Positions 17,444 to 25,297 of a DNA stretch of 52,471 nucleotides are shown here, in pieces. The translations under genes and the position numbers were made by a program. The notes under the pieces are model-generated. The model did no database searches and was not told the origin of the DNA. It saw nothing but the letters and a program-made list of their open reading frames with translations. The stretch is from Legionellales bacterium (GTDB lineage: Bacteria > Pseudomonadota > Gammaproteobacteria > JAGOUN01): contig JAIXPZ010000025.1 of the NCBI GenBank assembly GCA_027486005.1, positions 1-52,471 of the forward strand. The letters are read 5' to 3'. Position 1 is the stretch's first letter. Each line of letters begins with the position of its first letter.

Positions 17444-18240
17444 TGTTGTTAACGACTACTTTTTTAAATGCTGTTATAGATATCGCGCATCAAGCCGGCG
17501 AAAAAATTATGTCTGTATATAGCCAGCAAGCTACTGACATTAATATCATGCAAAAAGAAGATGGATCGCCTTTAACTAAAGCTGATTTACTTGCCCATCA
17601 AACTATTATTGATGGATTAAAATTATTGACGCCTGATATTCCAGTATTATCAGAAGAATCTAGTGAAATAGAATACGCTCAACGACATCAGTGGCCGCAG
17701 CTTTGGATGGTGGATCCTTTGGATGGGACTAAAGAGTTTATTCACCGCACAGATGAATTTACAGTCAATATCGCCTTGATTATTAATTACCGCCCAATGT
17801 TGGGGGTTGTGTTTGCGCCTGCTTTGGGCGTGACTTATTTTGCGATGGATGGCCATGGCGCTTACAAAAAATTTGCAGATAAATCGCAACGTATTTCAGC
17901 GCGTTTTCCTATTACGCTGCCATATCAAGTGGTTGCAAGTCGTCGACATGGCGGCGAAGCTTTGGAAAAATTCTTGCAACAACTTCCTGATCATGTATTA
18001 GTGAATGCGGGCAGCGCGCTGAAAATCTGCTTGGTCGCCGAAGGCGTAGCTGATTTTTATCCACGACTTGGCCCTACGAGCGAGTGGGACACCGCTGCGG
18101 GTCATGCGATTATCAACAATGCAAATGGACTCATTTATGACTCACAAATGCACCCGCTTTGTTATAATGCGAGAAAAAGCTTATTGAATGGCTCATTCGT
18201 AGTCAGTCATAAAGACGCGCCGCAGTTTGTGCTTTTTTAA
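17443..18240 (+). CDS. cysQ: 3'(2'),5'-bisphosphate nucleotidase CysQ
   Basis: CysQ hydrolyses PAP, the by-product of sulfotransferase reactions, to AMP and phosphate and so keeps PAPS use flowing. The 265-residue protein has the inositol-phosphatase fold signatures EESSEIEY (metal ligand Glu), VDPLDGTKEFIHR and GPTSEWDTAAGHAI. Its start overlaps the sat-cysC stop, showing coupled synthesis of PAPS-making and PAP-removing enzymes. Its last four bases overlap the convergent toxin gene. Confidence 0.94.
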   Translation: MLLTTTFLNAVIDIAHQAGEKIMSVYSQQATDINIMQKEDGSPLTKADLLAHQTIIDGLKLLTPDIPVLSEESSEIEYAQRHQWPQLWMVDPLDGTKEFIHRTDEFTVNIALIINYRPMLGVVFAPALGVTYFAMDGHGAYKKFADKSQRISARFPITLPYQVVASRRHGGEALEKFLQQLPDHVLVNAGSALKICLVAEGVADFYPRLGPTSEWDTAAGHAIINNANGLIYDSQMHPLCYNARKSLLNGSFVVSHKDAPQFVLF

Positions 18241-18530
18241 CTTGTTTCTTTATGAGGTGGTGGCCATTGTCTTGCGGAATGTACTAAAGCAAGTATCCAT
18301 ACAGTTTGCTGGTTGATTTCATAAACCAAACGATAGTTCTCGTGTGGAATGAGTTCGCGAGTTCCAGAAATTTTCCCTGGCCGACCTATGTTAGGATGAT
18401 CGGTTAACTTGGCGACAGCATTGCTGAAAAGTTCGTCTATTTTAGCTGCAGCAAATGGATTATCAGAAGCAATGTTTTTCCAGATATCGAAACGATCTTG
18501 TTGTGCTTCTGGAGTCCAAATAATCTTCAT
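18237..18530 (-). CDS. ParE/RelE-superfamily toxin
   Basis: The 97-residue protein has the ParE-like pattern: WTPEAQQDRFDIWKNIA at the N-terminus, a central helix pair, the LTDHPNIGRPG turn, then the strand segments RELIPHENYRLVYEI and WILALVHSARQWP at the C-terminus. ParE toxins inhibit DNA gyrase; RelE relatives cut mRNA, and sequence alone does not decide between them. Its ATG overlaps the antitoxin stop by 4 bases. The 3' end overlaps cysQ by 4 bases, so the pair was inserted snugly inside the polysaccharide locus. Confidence 0.85.
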   Translation of the reverse strand: MKIIWTPEAQQDRFDIWKNIASDNPFAAAKIDELFSNAVAKLTDHPNIGRPGKISGTRELIPHENYRLVYEINQQTVWILALVHSARQWPPPHKETS

Positions 18531-18808
18531 ATTTGATCATTTGCCACGCTGTTGCGTCGTTTTTTAAACGCGGCTTCAATCTCCTCATTAGGGCAGCCCA
18601 GGTTGGCGTGCATTGAGGTTCGGCTAATTTCAACTTTATTACGTAGAAACTCATCGTATTGTCGCGTTTCTCGCTGACGTTGAATAAACTCACGCATTAG
18701 ATCACGTAATATTTGAGATGCAGGTCGGTGTGTAGCCTCTGCTGCTGCAAGAAAATCAGCTCGTAATGCTGATTCCAGTTTCATGGTAAAAACGGCTTCT
18801 TTCGACAT
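18527..18808 (-). CDS. Ribbon-helix-helix antitoxin partner of the ParE-like toxin
   Basis: The 93-residue protein begins with AVFTMKLESALRADFLAAAE, a short strand followed by a helix typical of ribbon-helix-helix DNA-binding antitoxins, followed by RPASQILRDLMREFIQRQRE. The charged C-terminal half would wrap the toxin. It precedes the toxin gene with a 4-base overlap, the classical antitoxin-first order. AAGGTGGGG upstream of the ATG is the ribosome site. The pair probably represses its own promoter. Confidence 0.8.
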   Translation of the reverse strand: MSKEAVFTMKLESALRADFLAAAEATHRPASQILRDLMREFIQRQRETRQYDEFLRNKVEISRTSMHANLGCPNEEIEAAFKKRRNSVANDQI

Positions 18809-18838
18809 CGCCCCACCTTCTTTTTAAAGTACTAACAT

Positions 18839-18867
18839 AGTATATACATTTTAATTACACAATACAA
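18839..18867 (-). promoter_or_regulatory. Promoter of the toxin-antitoxin pair with overlapping palindromic sequence
   Basis: On the minus strand TTGTAT (18867-18862) and TATACT (18844-18839) are 17 bases apart. The -10 box overlaps the palindromic GTATATAC and the AGTACTAACATAGTAT region (18829-18844), a plausible operator for antitoxin autoregulation. Confidence 0.5.
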
Positions 18868-18954
18868 TTCATAGAATGACAAAGTAAGGCTCGCCTTTTT
18901 AACTTTAATCAGTATAAAATCACGTCTCTTTAAAAAAATTTATCAAGGATGCGA

Positions 18955-20367
18955 GTGATTATTCCCGTTATATTGTCTGGTGGTTCTGGTACGCGCTTGT
19001 GGCCAAGTTCCCGTGCTTTGTATCCTAAGCAACTGTTAGCGCTGGCTTCAGAATACAGTATGTTGCAAGAAACAGTGCTTAGGTTGTCTGGTTTTGAAGG
19101 AGTTTCTGCTCCTATCGTTATTTGTAATCAAGAGCACCGTTTTATTATTGCGGAGCAACTGCAACAAATTGGCATTTCAAATGCCCGACTAATTTTAGAG
19201 CCAGAGCCAAAAAATACTGCACCCGCAGCGCTTATAGCCGCACTTTATGCGCAGCAGGAGTATGGCGAAGATGTTACATTGTTGGTGTTACCTGCGGACC
19301 ACTTGATTCGTGATGTTGCTAGTTTCCAACAAGCGGTTGATGTTGCGGTTGCAATTGCAAAGCAAGGATACTTGGTGACGTTTGGTGTAAAACCTCTACA
19401 TCCAGAGACCGGATACGGATATATCCGATATGGTGAGTCGCTAGCAAATCAGGTTTATTCTGTGGATAGCTTTGTTGAGAAGCCGAATGAAATAAAAGCA
19501 AAAGAATATCTTTTGGCAGGAAATTATTTATGGAATAGCGGTATGTTTGTATTTCTCGCAGCTGAATATCAAAGGGAAATGCAACAATACGCACCAGCAA
19601 TTACCTCTGCTTGTCAGTTAGCTTTGAGATCCGCTCGCAGCGATTTAGATTTTGTAAGATTAGATGGTGAAGCTTTTGCACTATGTCCTTCAGACTCTAT
19701 TGACTATGCTGTTATGGAAAAAACAAAAAAAGCTGCAGTTGTTTCGTTGAATGCGGAATGGAGCGATTTAGGTTCCTGGTCGTCTTTATGGGAGGTAATG
19801 CCAAAAGACAAAAATGACAATGTATTGGTGGGTGATGTGTTGACGCACAATGTGACAGATTGTTATATACGTGCGGAACATAAATTAGTTGCCGCTGTTG
19901 GAATAAAAAACCATGTCATTATTGAGACAGATGATGCCATTTTGGTCGTTGATAAAAATAACACACAAGATGTAAAAGAGATTGTAAAAAATTTACAACT
20001 GCAAAAACGCTTTGAACATCATGCGCATAGCATTGTTTATAGGCCTTGGGGAAGTTATCAATCTTTAGACATGGGAAAAAATTTTCAAGTGAAACGAATT
20101 TGCGTTAAGCCTGGCGCTAAACTTTCTTTACAAATGCACTATCATCGTGCAGAGCATTGGATTGTTGTTAAGGGGACTGCGAAAGTCGTGCGCGGCGAAG
20201 ACAGTTTTATTTTAACAGAAAATCAATCGACATACATTTCTATTGGCCAGAAACATCGGCTAGAAAATCCCACGTTACTGCCTTTAGAGATCATTGAAGT
20301 GCAGTCTGGTAATTACTTGGGTGAGGATGATATCGTGAGATTTGAAGATGATTATCAAAGAAAATAG
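18955..20367 (+). CDS. manC: Mannose-1-phosphate guanylyltransferase / mannose-6-phosphate isomerase
   Basis: ManC makes GDP-mannose for glycans; the C-terminal cupin domain isomerises fructose-6-phosphate to mannose-6-phosphate. The N-terminal nucleotidyltransferase motif is VILSGGSGTRLWPSSR followed by YPKQ, with FVEKPNE further on. The type II isomerase domain shows RPWGSYQSL and QMHYHRAEHWIVVKGTA. I prefer the GTG at 18955 (MIIPVILSGG, as in homologues), 5 bases after AAGGA, over the ATG at 18949, which overlaps that ribosome site. TATAAA at 18913-18918 may be a -10 box. The 3' end overlaps the ABC permease gene. Confidence 0.93.
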   Translation: MIIPVILSGGSGTRLWPSSRALYPKQLLALASEYSMLQETVLRLSGFEGVSAPIVICNQEHRFIIAEQLQQIGISNARLILEPEPKNTAPAALIAALYAQQEYGEDVTLLVLPADHLIRDVASFQQAVDVAVAIAKQGYLVTFGVKPLHPETGYGYIRYGESLANQVYSVDSFVEKPNEIKAKEYLLAGNYLWNSGMFVFLAAEYQREMQQYAPAITSACQLALRSARSDLDFVRLDGEAFALCPSDSIDYAVMEKTKKAAVVSLNAEWSDLGSWSSLWEVMPKDKNDNVLVGDVLTHNVTDCYIRAEHKLVAAVGIKNHVIIETDDAILVVDKNNTQDVKEIVKNLQLQKRFEHHAHSIVYRPWGSYQSLDMGKNFQVKRICVKPGAKLSLQMHYHRAEHWIVVKGTAKVVRGEDSFILTENQSTYISIGQKHRLENPTLLPLEIIEVQSGNYLGEDDIVRFEDDYQRK

Positions 20368-21175
20368 TGAATCTGAAGAGTCAGCAATTTCGGGGCATCA
20401 ACGTCATCGCGCAAAATGGCGTCACTACTGGGAGTTGCTGTGGTTTAAGACGTATATGGATTTAAAAATTGAAACCCAAATTACTTATTTGGGTTTCTTT
20501 TGGTGGTTTTTGGAGCCAGTTTTTTTTCTATTTATTTATTATTATATTTTTGCAATCATTTTAAAAACACGAACACCTTACTTTATCGAATTTCTATTTG
20601 TAGGGGTTGTTGCTTGGCGTTGGTTTGCGCCAGCAATGAGCCGTTCTTGCCGCTCTATCAAGTCACAGGCAAGATTAATGCGTGAAATTTACGTTTCTAA
20701 ATTGATATTTCCCGCTAGCGTGGTATTAAATGATGCATTTAAATTTGTAATTATTTTTTTTATATTGCTAACTTTTTTGGCGGTTTTTCATAATAAACCA
20801 AACTTATTGTGGCTTGCCGTTGTGCCTAACTTTATTTGCCAGCTGACTATTATTTTTGGTTATAGTTTTTGTTTCGCTGCAGTGACTCCGTTTATCCCTG
20901 ACTTTCCTCTTGTTATACAAACATTCACATTTGCTTTGATGATGGTTTCAGGTATTTTTTTTGATGTGTTAGCAGCTCCGCCACATTTGGCTTATATATT
21001 GCAACTTAATCCTATCGCCGATGTATTGATTAATTATCGCCTGCCTTTAATTAACCATCACTCTCCGCAGTGGGGGTATATGTTGTATACGTTTGTTTTT
21101 GGCTGCGTTCTGAATATTATTGGAATTTATTCCATCCGAAGAAATGAACGCATTTTTTCTAAGGTTTGCGCATAG
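20348..21175 (+). CDS. ABC-2 type polysaccharide export permease (Wzm/KpsM-like)
   Basis: The 275-residue inner-membrane protein has an amphipathic N-terminal segment (YWELLWFKTYMDLKIE) and about six hydrophobic segments typical of the ABC-2 polysaccharide exporter family. LGFFWWFLEPVFFLFIYYYI and the segment FDVLAAPPHLAYILQLNPIA are characteristic. It pairs with the downstream ATPase to export a lipid-linked glycan across the inner membrane. The ATG at 20348 lies inside the manC 3' end (20-base overlap). An in-frame TTG at 20342 is less likely. Its stop overlaps the ATPase GTG start. Confidence 0.9.
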   Translation: MIIKENSESEESAISGHQRHRAKWRHYWELLWFKTYMDLKIETQITYLGFFWWFLEPVFFLFIYYYIFAIILKTRTPYFIEFLFVGVVAWRWFAPAMSRSCRSIKSQARLMREIYVSKLIFPASVVLNDAFKFVIIFFILLTFLAVFHNKPNLLWLAVVPNFICQLTIIFGYSFCFAAVTPFIPDFPLVIQTFTFALMMVSGIFFDVLAAPPHLAYILQLNPIADVLINYRLPLINHHSPQWGYMLYTFVFGCVLNIIGIYSIRRNERIFSKVCA

Positions 21176-21828
21176 TGAGCGAAATCATTGTTTCTTTAAA
21201 AAATGTAGGCTTGTGTTATAAAAAGCGCTTTTCACTTAAAAAAAGAAAGTCTACTACTTATTGGGCGCTGCAAGATATCAATTTGGAAATTTTTCATGGC
21301 CAATCTATTGGTATTTGCGGGCGAAATGGCGCTGGTAAATCGACATTGCTTAGAGTATTAGCGGGCATAGTTTCCCCTAGCAGAGGGATGATTACTATTG
21401 CTGAAGGGGTTCGTTCAGGATTATTGACGTTGCAATCAGGATTCAATCCTTATTTGAATGGAGCGGATAACGCCATTTTAAAAGGCTTATATATGGGCAT
21501 GAAGAAAGAATATATTCAAAGTAAAATGAACGAAATTATAGAGCTTTCAGGTCTAGGCGTTGCTTTTTATAATTCTATAGAAACATATTCCTCCGGAATG
21601 GCGGCTCGTTTAGGTTTTGCGGTTAATTATTTTTGTATGCCGGATTTGTTGCTTATTGATGAAACGCTCAGTGTTGGTGACAAGCAGTTTAAACAAAAAT
21701 CAAAGTTGCTTATTCGGGAGCTTATTCAATCCAATAAAACTGTGGTCATTGTGAGTCATGATGAAGATGCTTTGGCTTCTTTGACAAGCAAGGTTTACAC
21801 TTTAGAAAATGGAATATTAACTTCTTAG
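21175..21828 (+). CDS. Polysaccharide export ABC ATPase (Wzt/KpsT-like, short form)
   Basis: The 217-residue ATPase has Walker A GRNGAGKST, the signature YSSGMAARL, Walker B LLLIDE and the switch His in VSHDEDAL, with the Y/WALQDINLEI start of the polysaccharide ABC family. The GTG at 21175 overlaps the permease stop by one base. It lacks the C-terminal carbohydrate-binding domain of O9-type Wzt, so it resembles KpsT or the short Wzt forms. Export would then not depend on recognising a terminal cap in this protein. Confidence 0.92.
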   Translation: MSEIIVSLKNVGLCYKKRFSLKKRKSTTYWALQDINLEIFHGQSIGICGRNGAGKSTLLRVLAGIVSPSRGMITIAEGVRSGLLTLQSGFNPYLNGADNAILKGLYMGMKKEYIQSKMNEIIELSGLGVAFYNSIETYSSGMAARLGFAVNYFCMPDLLLIDETLSVGDKQFKQKSKLLIRELIQSNKTVVIVSHDEDALASLTSKVYTLENGILTS

Positions 21829-21871
21829 GGCCCTTGCTCATTCATTAGATCTCTTTTCAAACCCTGGTTGT

Positions 21872-21963
21872 CGTCATGGCGAGTACTCGAAGCCATCCAT
21901 CTTTTTTTTAAAATTAAGATGGATTGCCACGCTATGCTCGCAATGACGTCCCTTACGGGACGT
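21872..21963. repeat. Dispersed-type inverted repeat (GTCATTGCGAGC family) plus second hairpin
   Basis: The arm 21872-21904 (CGTCATGGCGAGTACTCGAA...) pairs imperfectly with 21916-21948 (AAGATGGATTGCCACGC...CAATGACG), giving a long stem around an A/T-rich loop. A second perfect stem ACGTCCC/GGGACGT follows at 21946-21963. Sequences of the form CGTCATTGCGAGC...GGCAATCCATC recur as interspersed repeats in many bacterial genomes, which I recall but have not checked here. It could also act as a transcription barrier downstream of the exporter genes. Confidence 0.6.
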
Positions 21964-22050
21964 TTGGAAAGAGCTCTATTATTGTTTGCGTGGCTGAGTA
22001 AGCTAATTAAAAATGCAATTTGAGCATAAAACATCAGCTAGCGCCGTTTT

Positions 22051-22089
22051 TCCTTGAAAATTATAAATTCGCGTCATGATTTTCAAGGA
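22051..22089. repeat. Perfect 11-base inverted repeat covering a ribosome site
   Basis: TCCTTGAAAAT (22051-22061) pairs perfectly with ATTTTCAAGGA (22079-22089) around a 17-base loop. The right arm contains AAGGA of the AAGGAG ribosome site for the 30-codon reading frame starting at 22095. If transcribed, the hairpin would sequester that site. Confidence 0.55.
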
Positions 22090-22094
22090 GAAAA

Positions 22095-22187
22095 GTGAGC
22101 TTAGTGTTGTATGGATTAGTTTGGACTGTAGTATTGTTTATACATAGAATAATCGTATCTATTCAGCAAAATCGAAATACGCGCTAA
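22095..22187 (+). CDS. Possible small membrane peptide (30 residues)
   Basis: A GTG at 22095 follows AAGGAG by 4 bases and opens a 30-residue frame beginning MSLVLYGLVWTVVLFIH and ending in basic QQNRNTR. It predicts one transmembrane helix with a positively charged tail. The ribosome site lies in one arm of a perfect inverted repeat. Nothing similar is recognised. It may be a genuine small protein (type I toxin-like in layout), a leader peptide, or a chance frame in a repeat-rich gap. Confidence 0.3.
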   Translation: MSLVLYGLVWTVVLFIHRIIVSIQQNRNTR

Positions 22188-22229
22188 CAATAGCGGCTGA
22201 AGCCCTTCTCCCTCCGTGATACTCTGCAG

Positions 22230-22631
22230 ACACATATTTGCGTAGGATATGGTCAATTAGAATTGCATCGGCCTCTTGTAGGGGCGAGTGGCGCTCGCCC
22301 TGTCTAACCTCGCATTGTCTTTTCTATTAGAATAAAAACAACGAATCCTTTTTCCAAGTTTATGGATTATTGATCGTATAGGCACGTAATTTTTCTAATG
22401 CTTTAATGAATAATGAAACACTGAATCGTGAATCACGAAAATGCAAAATCGTAGGAAGGAAGGCTATCATTATAAGATAACGTTAATTTAACAACAGGAA
22501 GAAAGCGCCGTCATCTTAATATAAAGGTTAATGCAAGGCAAATTTAGATAGGGCGAGCGCCACTCGCCCCTACAAGAGGCCGATGCAATTTTCATTGAGC
22601 ATATCCTGCGCAAAGATGTGCCTGCAGAGTG
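22230..22631. mobile_element. MITE-like element with long inverted arms
   Basis: The segment 22230-22317 and the reverse complement of about 22530-22631 are nearly the same: both contain ACTCTGCAG, GGATATG, ATTGCATCGGCCTCTTGTAG and GGGGCGAGTGGCGCTCGCCC in the same order, with scattered differences. They flank about 210 bases in which I see no gene. Each arm also has its own internal hairpin (GGGCGAG/CTCGCCC). The roughly 400-base size, long arms and no coding sequence fit a miniature inverted-repeat element, or two inverted copies of one short repeat. Together with the sequences before it this accounts for the 0.9 kb gap 21829-22732. Confidence 0.6.
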
Positions 22632-22732
22632 GCTCAGGGGTAGGGGAGTAATGTCATTATAGATGCAAATAATCAATTGATATTATGTGCGTTTCTGCAA
22701 TAACCTGAGCTAGCTTTTGTTCAAAAACTTGT

Positions 22733-23785
22733 TTATGTTTTCCTATAAAAGCGAAACTTATAAAGTTTTCTCTTTAAGCTTGAATGTATTCTTTGTAAAA
22801 GCGGTGTTTCCCTTTCAATATCTAATTGGCCTTGTAAGCTTATTCGAATTTTTTCTAGTTGGTAATGGCTTGCTAATAATTCATTTGAAAATATTTTTCT
22901 TTTTTCAGGATAAAGTGTGGGGAATTTTGAATTTAATATCTGCTGTGGCGACATGTTATTGATACCCAAATGATCAAGTACACTGTCACACTCTTTTTCT
23001 ACGCTTTCTAGCCACTCAATTTCTTCAGTGCTATATTTTTTTAACTCAGGAGTAATTTTTATTTTTTGGTAATCTGATATTTCATTTTTATTTAAGCCAG
23101 TAGTTGACGCTATTTTTTCTATAAAATTATCAAAATTTTCTACTATATCTTTTTCAAATTCTATTACCGTATGAGCGTGATGACGTGCAAATTGCTCACT
23201 CAATTTTGAGATAAAATAATGTAGGTGATAAGAAGAAGTGCTGGTGTCAATAATAAAAGGGAAGAATTCGTCAAGAGAAATGGCTAGTTGCACAAGTCCA
23301 TAAGCATTAAATTGAAACATGTCTCTTTCATATTCCTTTGGAAGATGTGCTCGAGAGGATTTCCAAGAGTCACGAGTATTTCTTTTTATATTAATAATTT
23401 TTGCATCAGGAAAGTTTTTTGCTATCCATGGCAATCTAAAGTCAATTCTATTGAGCTTTATAGCAACCTGTCTGTCATCTTTTTTCTGAGTTAAATAATG
23501 AAGATAGTTTTTTAATGGCTCATGAGACTCGTTCTCTTGAAGAGCCAATCTTTCGAAAGCAAATGTTGAGGAATAAAAGCGATTCAAGTCAGTAAGCGAG
23601 TGATATTCTTCCCAATAATTACTAACGCCGTTATGTTGTTTTTTTGGAACAATGTATTGAATGCTCTCTAGTAATCCTTCGTGCAGAGCCTCATAGTATG
23701 CGCAATAATGCTTTGACCAATTAAAGAAATTCCACAAAAAAGTGGTTCCAGAGCAAAAGCGGCCGGTTATAAAGATAGGATTCAT
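22733..23785 (-). CDS. Sulfotransferase family protein
   Basis: Sulfotransferases move a sulfuryl group from PAPS to a hydroxyl. The N-terminal IFITGRFCSGTTFLWNFF (4-21) is the 5'-phosphosulfate loop, and IINIKRNTRDSWKSSRAHL (about residues 130-150) is the 3'-phosphate loop with the expected Arg and Ser. Most of the rest is not recognisable, and the C-terminal 70 residues are basic and helical. The 350-residue protein is AT-rich in codon use compared with flanking genes. Its ATG overlaps the stop of the upstream fusion gene (ATGA). The acceptor is unknown; a sugar of the locus glycan is the natural guess. Confidence 0.78.
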   Translation of the reverse strand: MNPIFITGRFCSGTTFLWNFFNWSKHYCAYYEALHEGLLESIQYIVPKKQHNGVSNYWEEYHSLTDLNRFYSSTFAFERLALQENESHEPLKNYLHYLTQKKDDRQVAIKLNRIDFRLPWIAKNFPDAKIINIKRNTRDSWKSSRAHLPKEYERDMFQFNAYGLVQLAISLDEFFPFIIDTSTSSYHLHYFISKLSEQFARHHAHTVIEFEKDIVENFDNFIEKIASTTGLNKNEISDYQKIKITPELKKYSTEEIEWLESVEKECDSVLDHLGINNMSPQQILNSKFPTLYPEKRKIFSNELLASHYQLEKIRISLQGQLDIERETPLLQRIHSSLKRKLYKFRFYRKT

Positions 23786-25293
23786 AATGTGTAGCCATAT
23801 TGTTGTAAAAAATTATGTAACTGACTTAAGATTTCTGGATGCAGTTTTTCTATAATTTCATTTTTGCTGATTTCAGGTTTTTCATATGTTACGCCAATGT
23901 ATTTTTTATTGGCGTTCATTATGGTATTGCATGATAAGTTAAAGTCATGTGGTATATTGTTGATTAAGTTTTTTTCTAATAGAAATTGAACGAGCTTTTC
24001 GTGGTCATGCTCTATTCTGAAGACAAGATCAGGTTTGCGATTACAGATTAGTTTATTCCAAGCAAGGTAGCTTAGTGCTGCTAAATTGATTTCATTGTCT
24101 TTTTTTGGTTTTTCTGGAAGATCTATGTTCAATAATTTTATCAAGTGCCTTCGCCTGAAAAAATAGGAGTCATTATTTCGAGAACATTGATTTTCAAGAA
24201 TGATAGAGGGTATTGCGGAAAATGGATCTCGTAAAACATGAATGATATTGGCAAAATAGTAGCGATTAATGCCGCCAGATTTTTTTTTATTCCCAATGTC
24301 ACCCCATGGGTAATCAGTGTCTTCAACAGCAAGCATCCAAGAGCTGACTCCATTGATACCTATTTTTTCATGCCCAACGTCCAAGCCAAGTTTCGTAAGT
24401 AAAAAACTGGCATAGCTTGAACCGCAGCGTGGATGAGATAAGCAGAGCACTTCTTTGTATTCTTTTTTCACAGCTACATTTTTTTGTCGCATTTTATCTT
24501 GGGCATCTATACCTTTTGGGCGAATTTCCGAGTAAAATTTTATCTTCCCTTGAGAAGAAGATAGTTCATAAACGGGAATAGGTTTAATGGTGAAATGTTG
24601 TATTTCTGAGTGTTGTTCTATGATTTGCTTATGAATATAAACATCTGAAGTGTGATTAATAACATGAATGTTTTTTAATAGTATTTCTGCCATAGCAGTA
24701 TTGATAGCGAAACATGGATTAGACATAGTTTTTTCTTGTGTAAAACGATGGCGTTGCCATATTTTTTTTGAGTGAGTTTTTTTCTCAAATGCTTTTGCTA
24801 ATCGAATAAGTAGCGGGCGTTTTTTGTCAATTCTATATTTTTTCAATGATTCTGGAGAAAATAAACTGGTTATGCTTTCGTTAAAATGATAAGTAAATTT
24901 TAGGTCATCTTCACAAATCAAACAGAAGGCATATTTGTTGTCTACCATATCCTTCCAAACTTTAATGAATGAACACCAATTGGCAATTTGCTGAGGGATA
25001 AGAAAGTTGTTGACGCAGTGACAGCGATTTTTTCCGCAACGAAAACAAGGAGGAAATTGTGCGATTTTTCCTGATTTTATCCATTGTAAAACTTGTGGGT
25101 CATCTTTATCGGCTGCTTCAATGAATTCGTAATGTTTAATGCCTACGCGTGCAAACTCTTTAATTGTATGAAGTCTTCTATCGGCGCATTTTTTTAAATT
25201 GACGACATAGACATGATTGAATATTTCACAGAAGTCGTTTTTTTTAGAGGGAAACAGAAAGCTAATGATTTTCAAGAGCATTTTATGGGGCAT
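23782..25293 (-). CDS. GT25 glycosyltransferase - sulfotransferase fusion
   Basis: This 503-residue protein appears to be two enzymes in one chain. Residues about 25-250 resemble glycosyltransferase family 25 (LPS galactosyltransferase type): VYVVNLKKCADRRLHTIKEF (28-47), the EFIEAADKDD segment and the acidic CLICEDDLKF (124-133) with the metal-binding EDD. A CxxCxxxxCxC cluster (Cys83, 86, 91, 93) interrupts it. Residues about 282-503 start with LCLSHPRCGSSYASFLL (284-300), a PAPS-type P-loop, and IIHVLRDPFSAIPSII (350-365) fits the 3'-phosphate motif. It might add a sugar and sulfate it. It lies 4 bases after the next sulfotransferase gene and overlaps the following one. Domain calls are by motif only. 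Confidence 0.7.
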   Translation of the reverse strand: MPHKMLLKIISFLFPSKKNDFCEIFNHVYVVNLKKCADRRLHTIKEFARVGIKHYEFIEAADKDDPQVLQWIKSGKIAQFPPCFRCGKNRCHCVNNFLIPQQIANWCSFIKVWKDMVDNKYAFCLICEDDLKFTYHFNESITSLFSPESLKKYRIDKKRPLLIRLAKAFEKKTHSKKIWQRHRFTQEKTMSNPCFAINTAMAEILLKNIHVINHTSDVYIHKQIIEQHSEIQHFTIKPIPVYELSSSQGKIKFYSEIRPKGIDAQDKMRQKNVAVKKEYKEVLCLSHPRCGSSYASFLLTKLGLDVGHEKIGINGVSSWMLAVEDTDYPWGDIGNKKKSGGINRYYFANIIHVLRDPFSAIPSIILENQCSRNNDSYFFRRRHLIKLLNIDLPEKPKKDNEINLAALSYLAWNKLICNRKPDLVFRIEHDHEKLVQFLLEKNLINNIPHDFNLSCNTIMNANKKYIGVTYEKPEISKNEIIEKLHPEILSQLHNFLQQYGYTL

Positions 25294-25297
25294 AAAA

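Noticed and set aside
18886-18900. Terminator AAGGCTCGCCTTTTT upstream of manC
   Set aside because: The stem would be only four pairs with a tetraloop; too weak to support.
22488-22676. 62-codon minus-strand frame across the right MITE arm
   Set aside because: It is a by-product of the repeat; the arms are explained by inverted repeat structure and the frame has no ribosome site.
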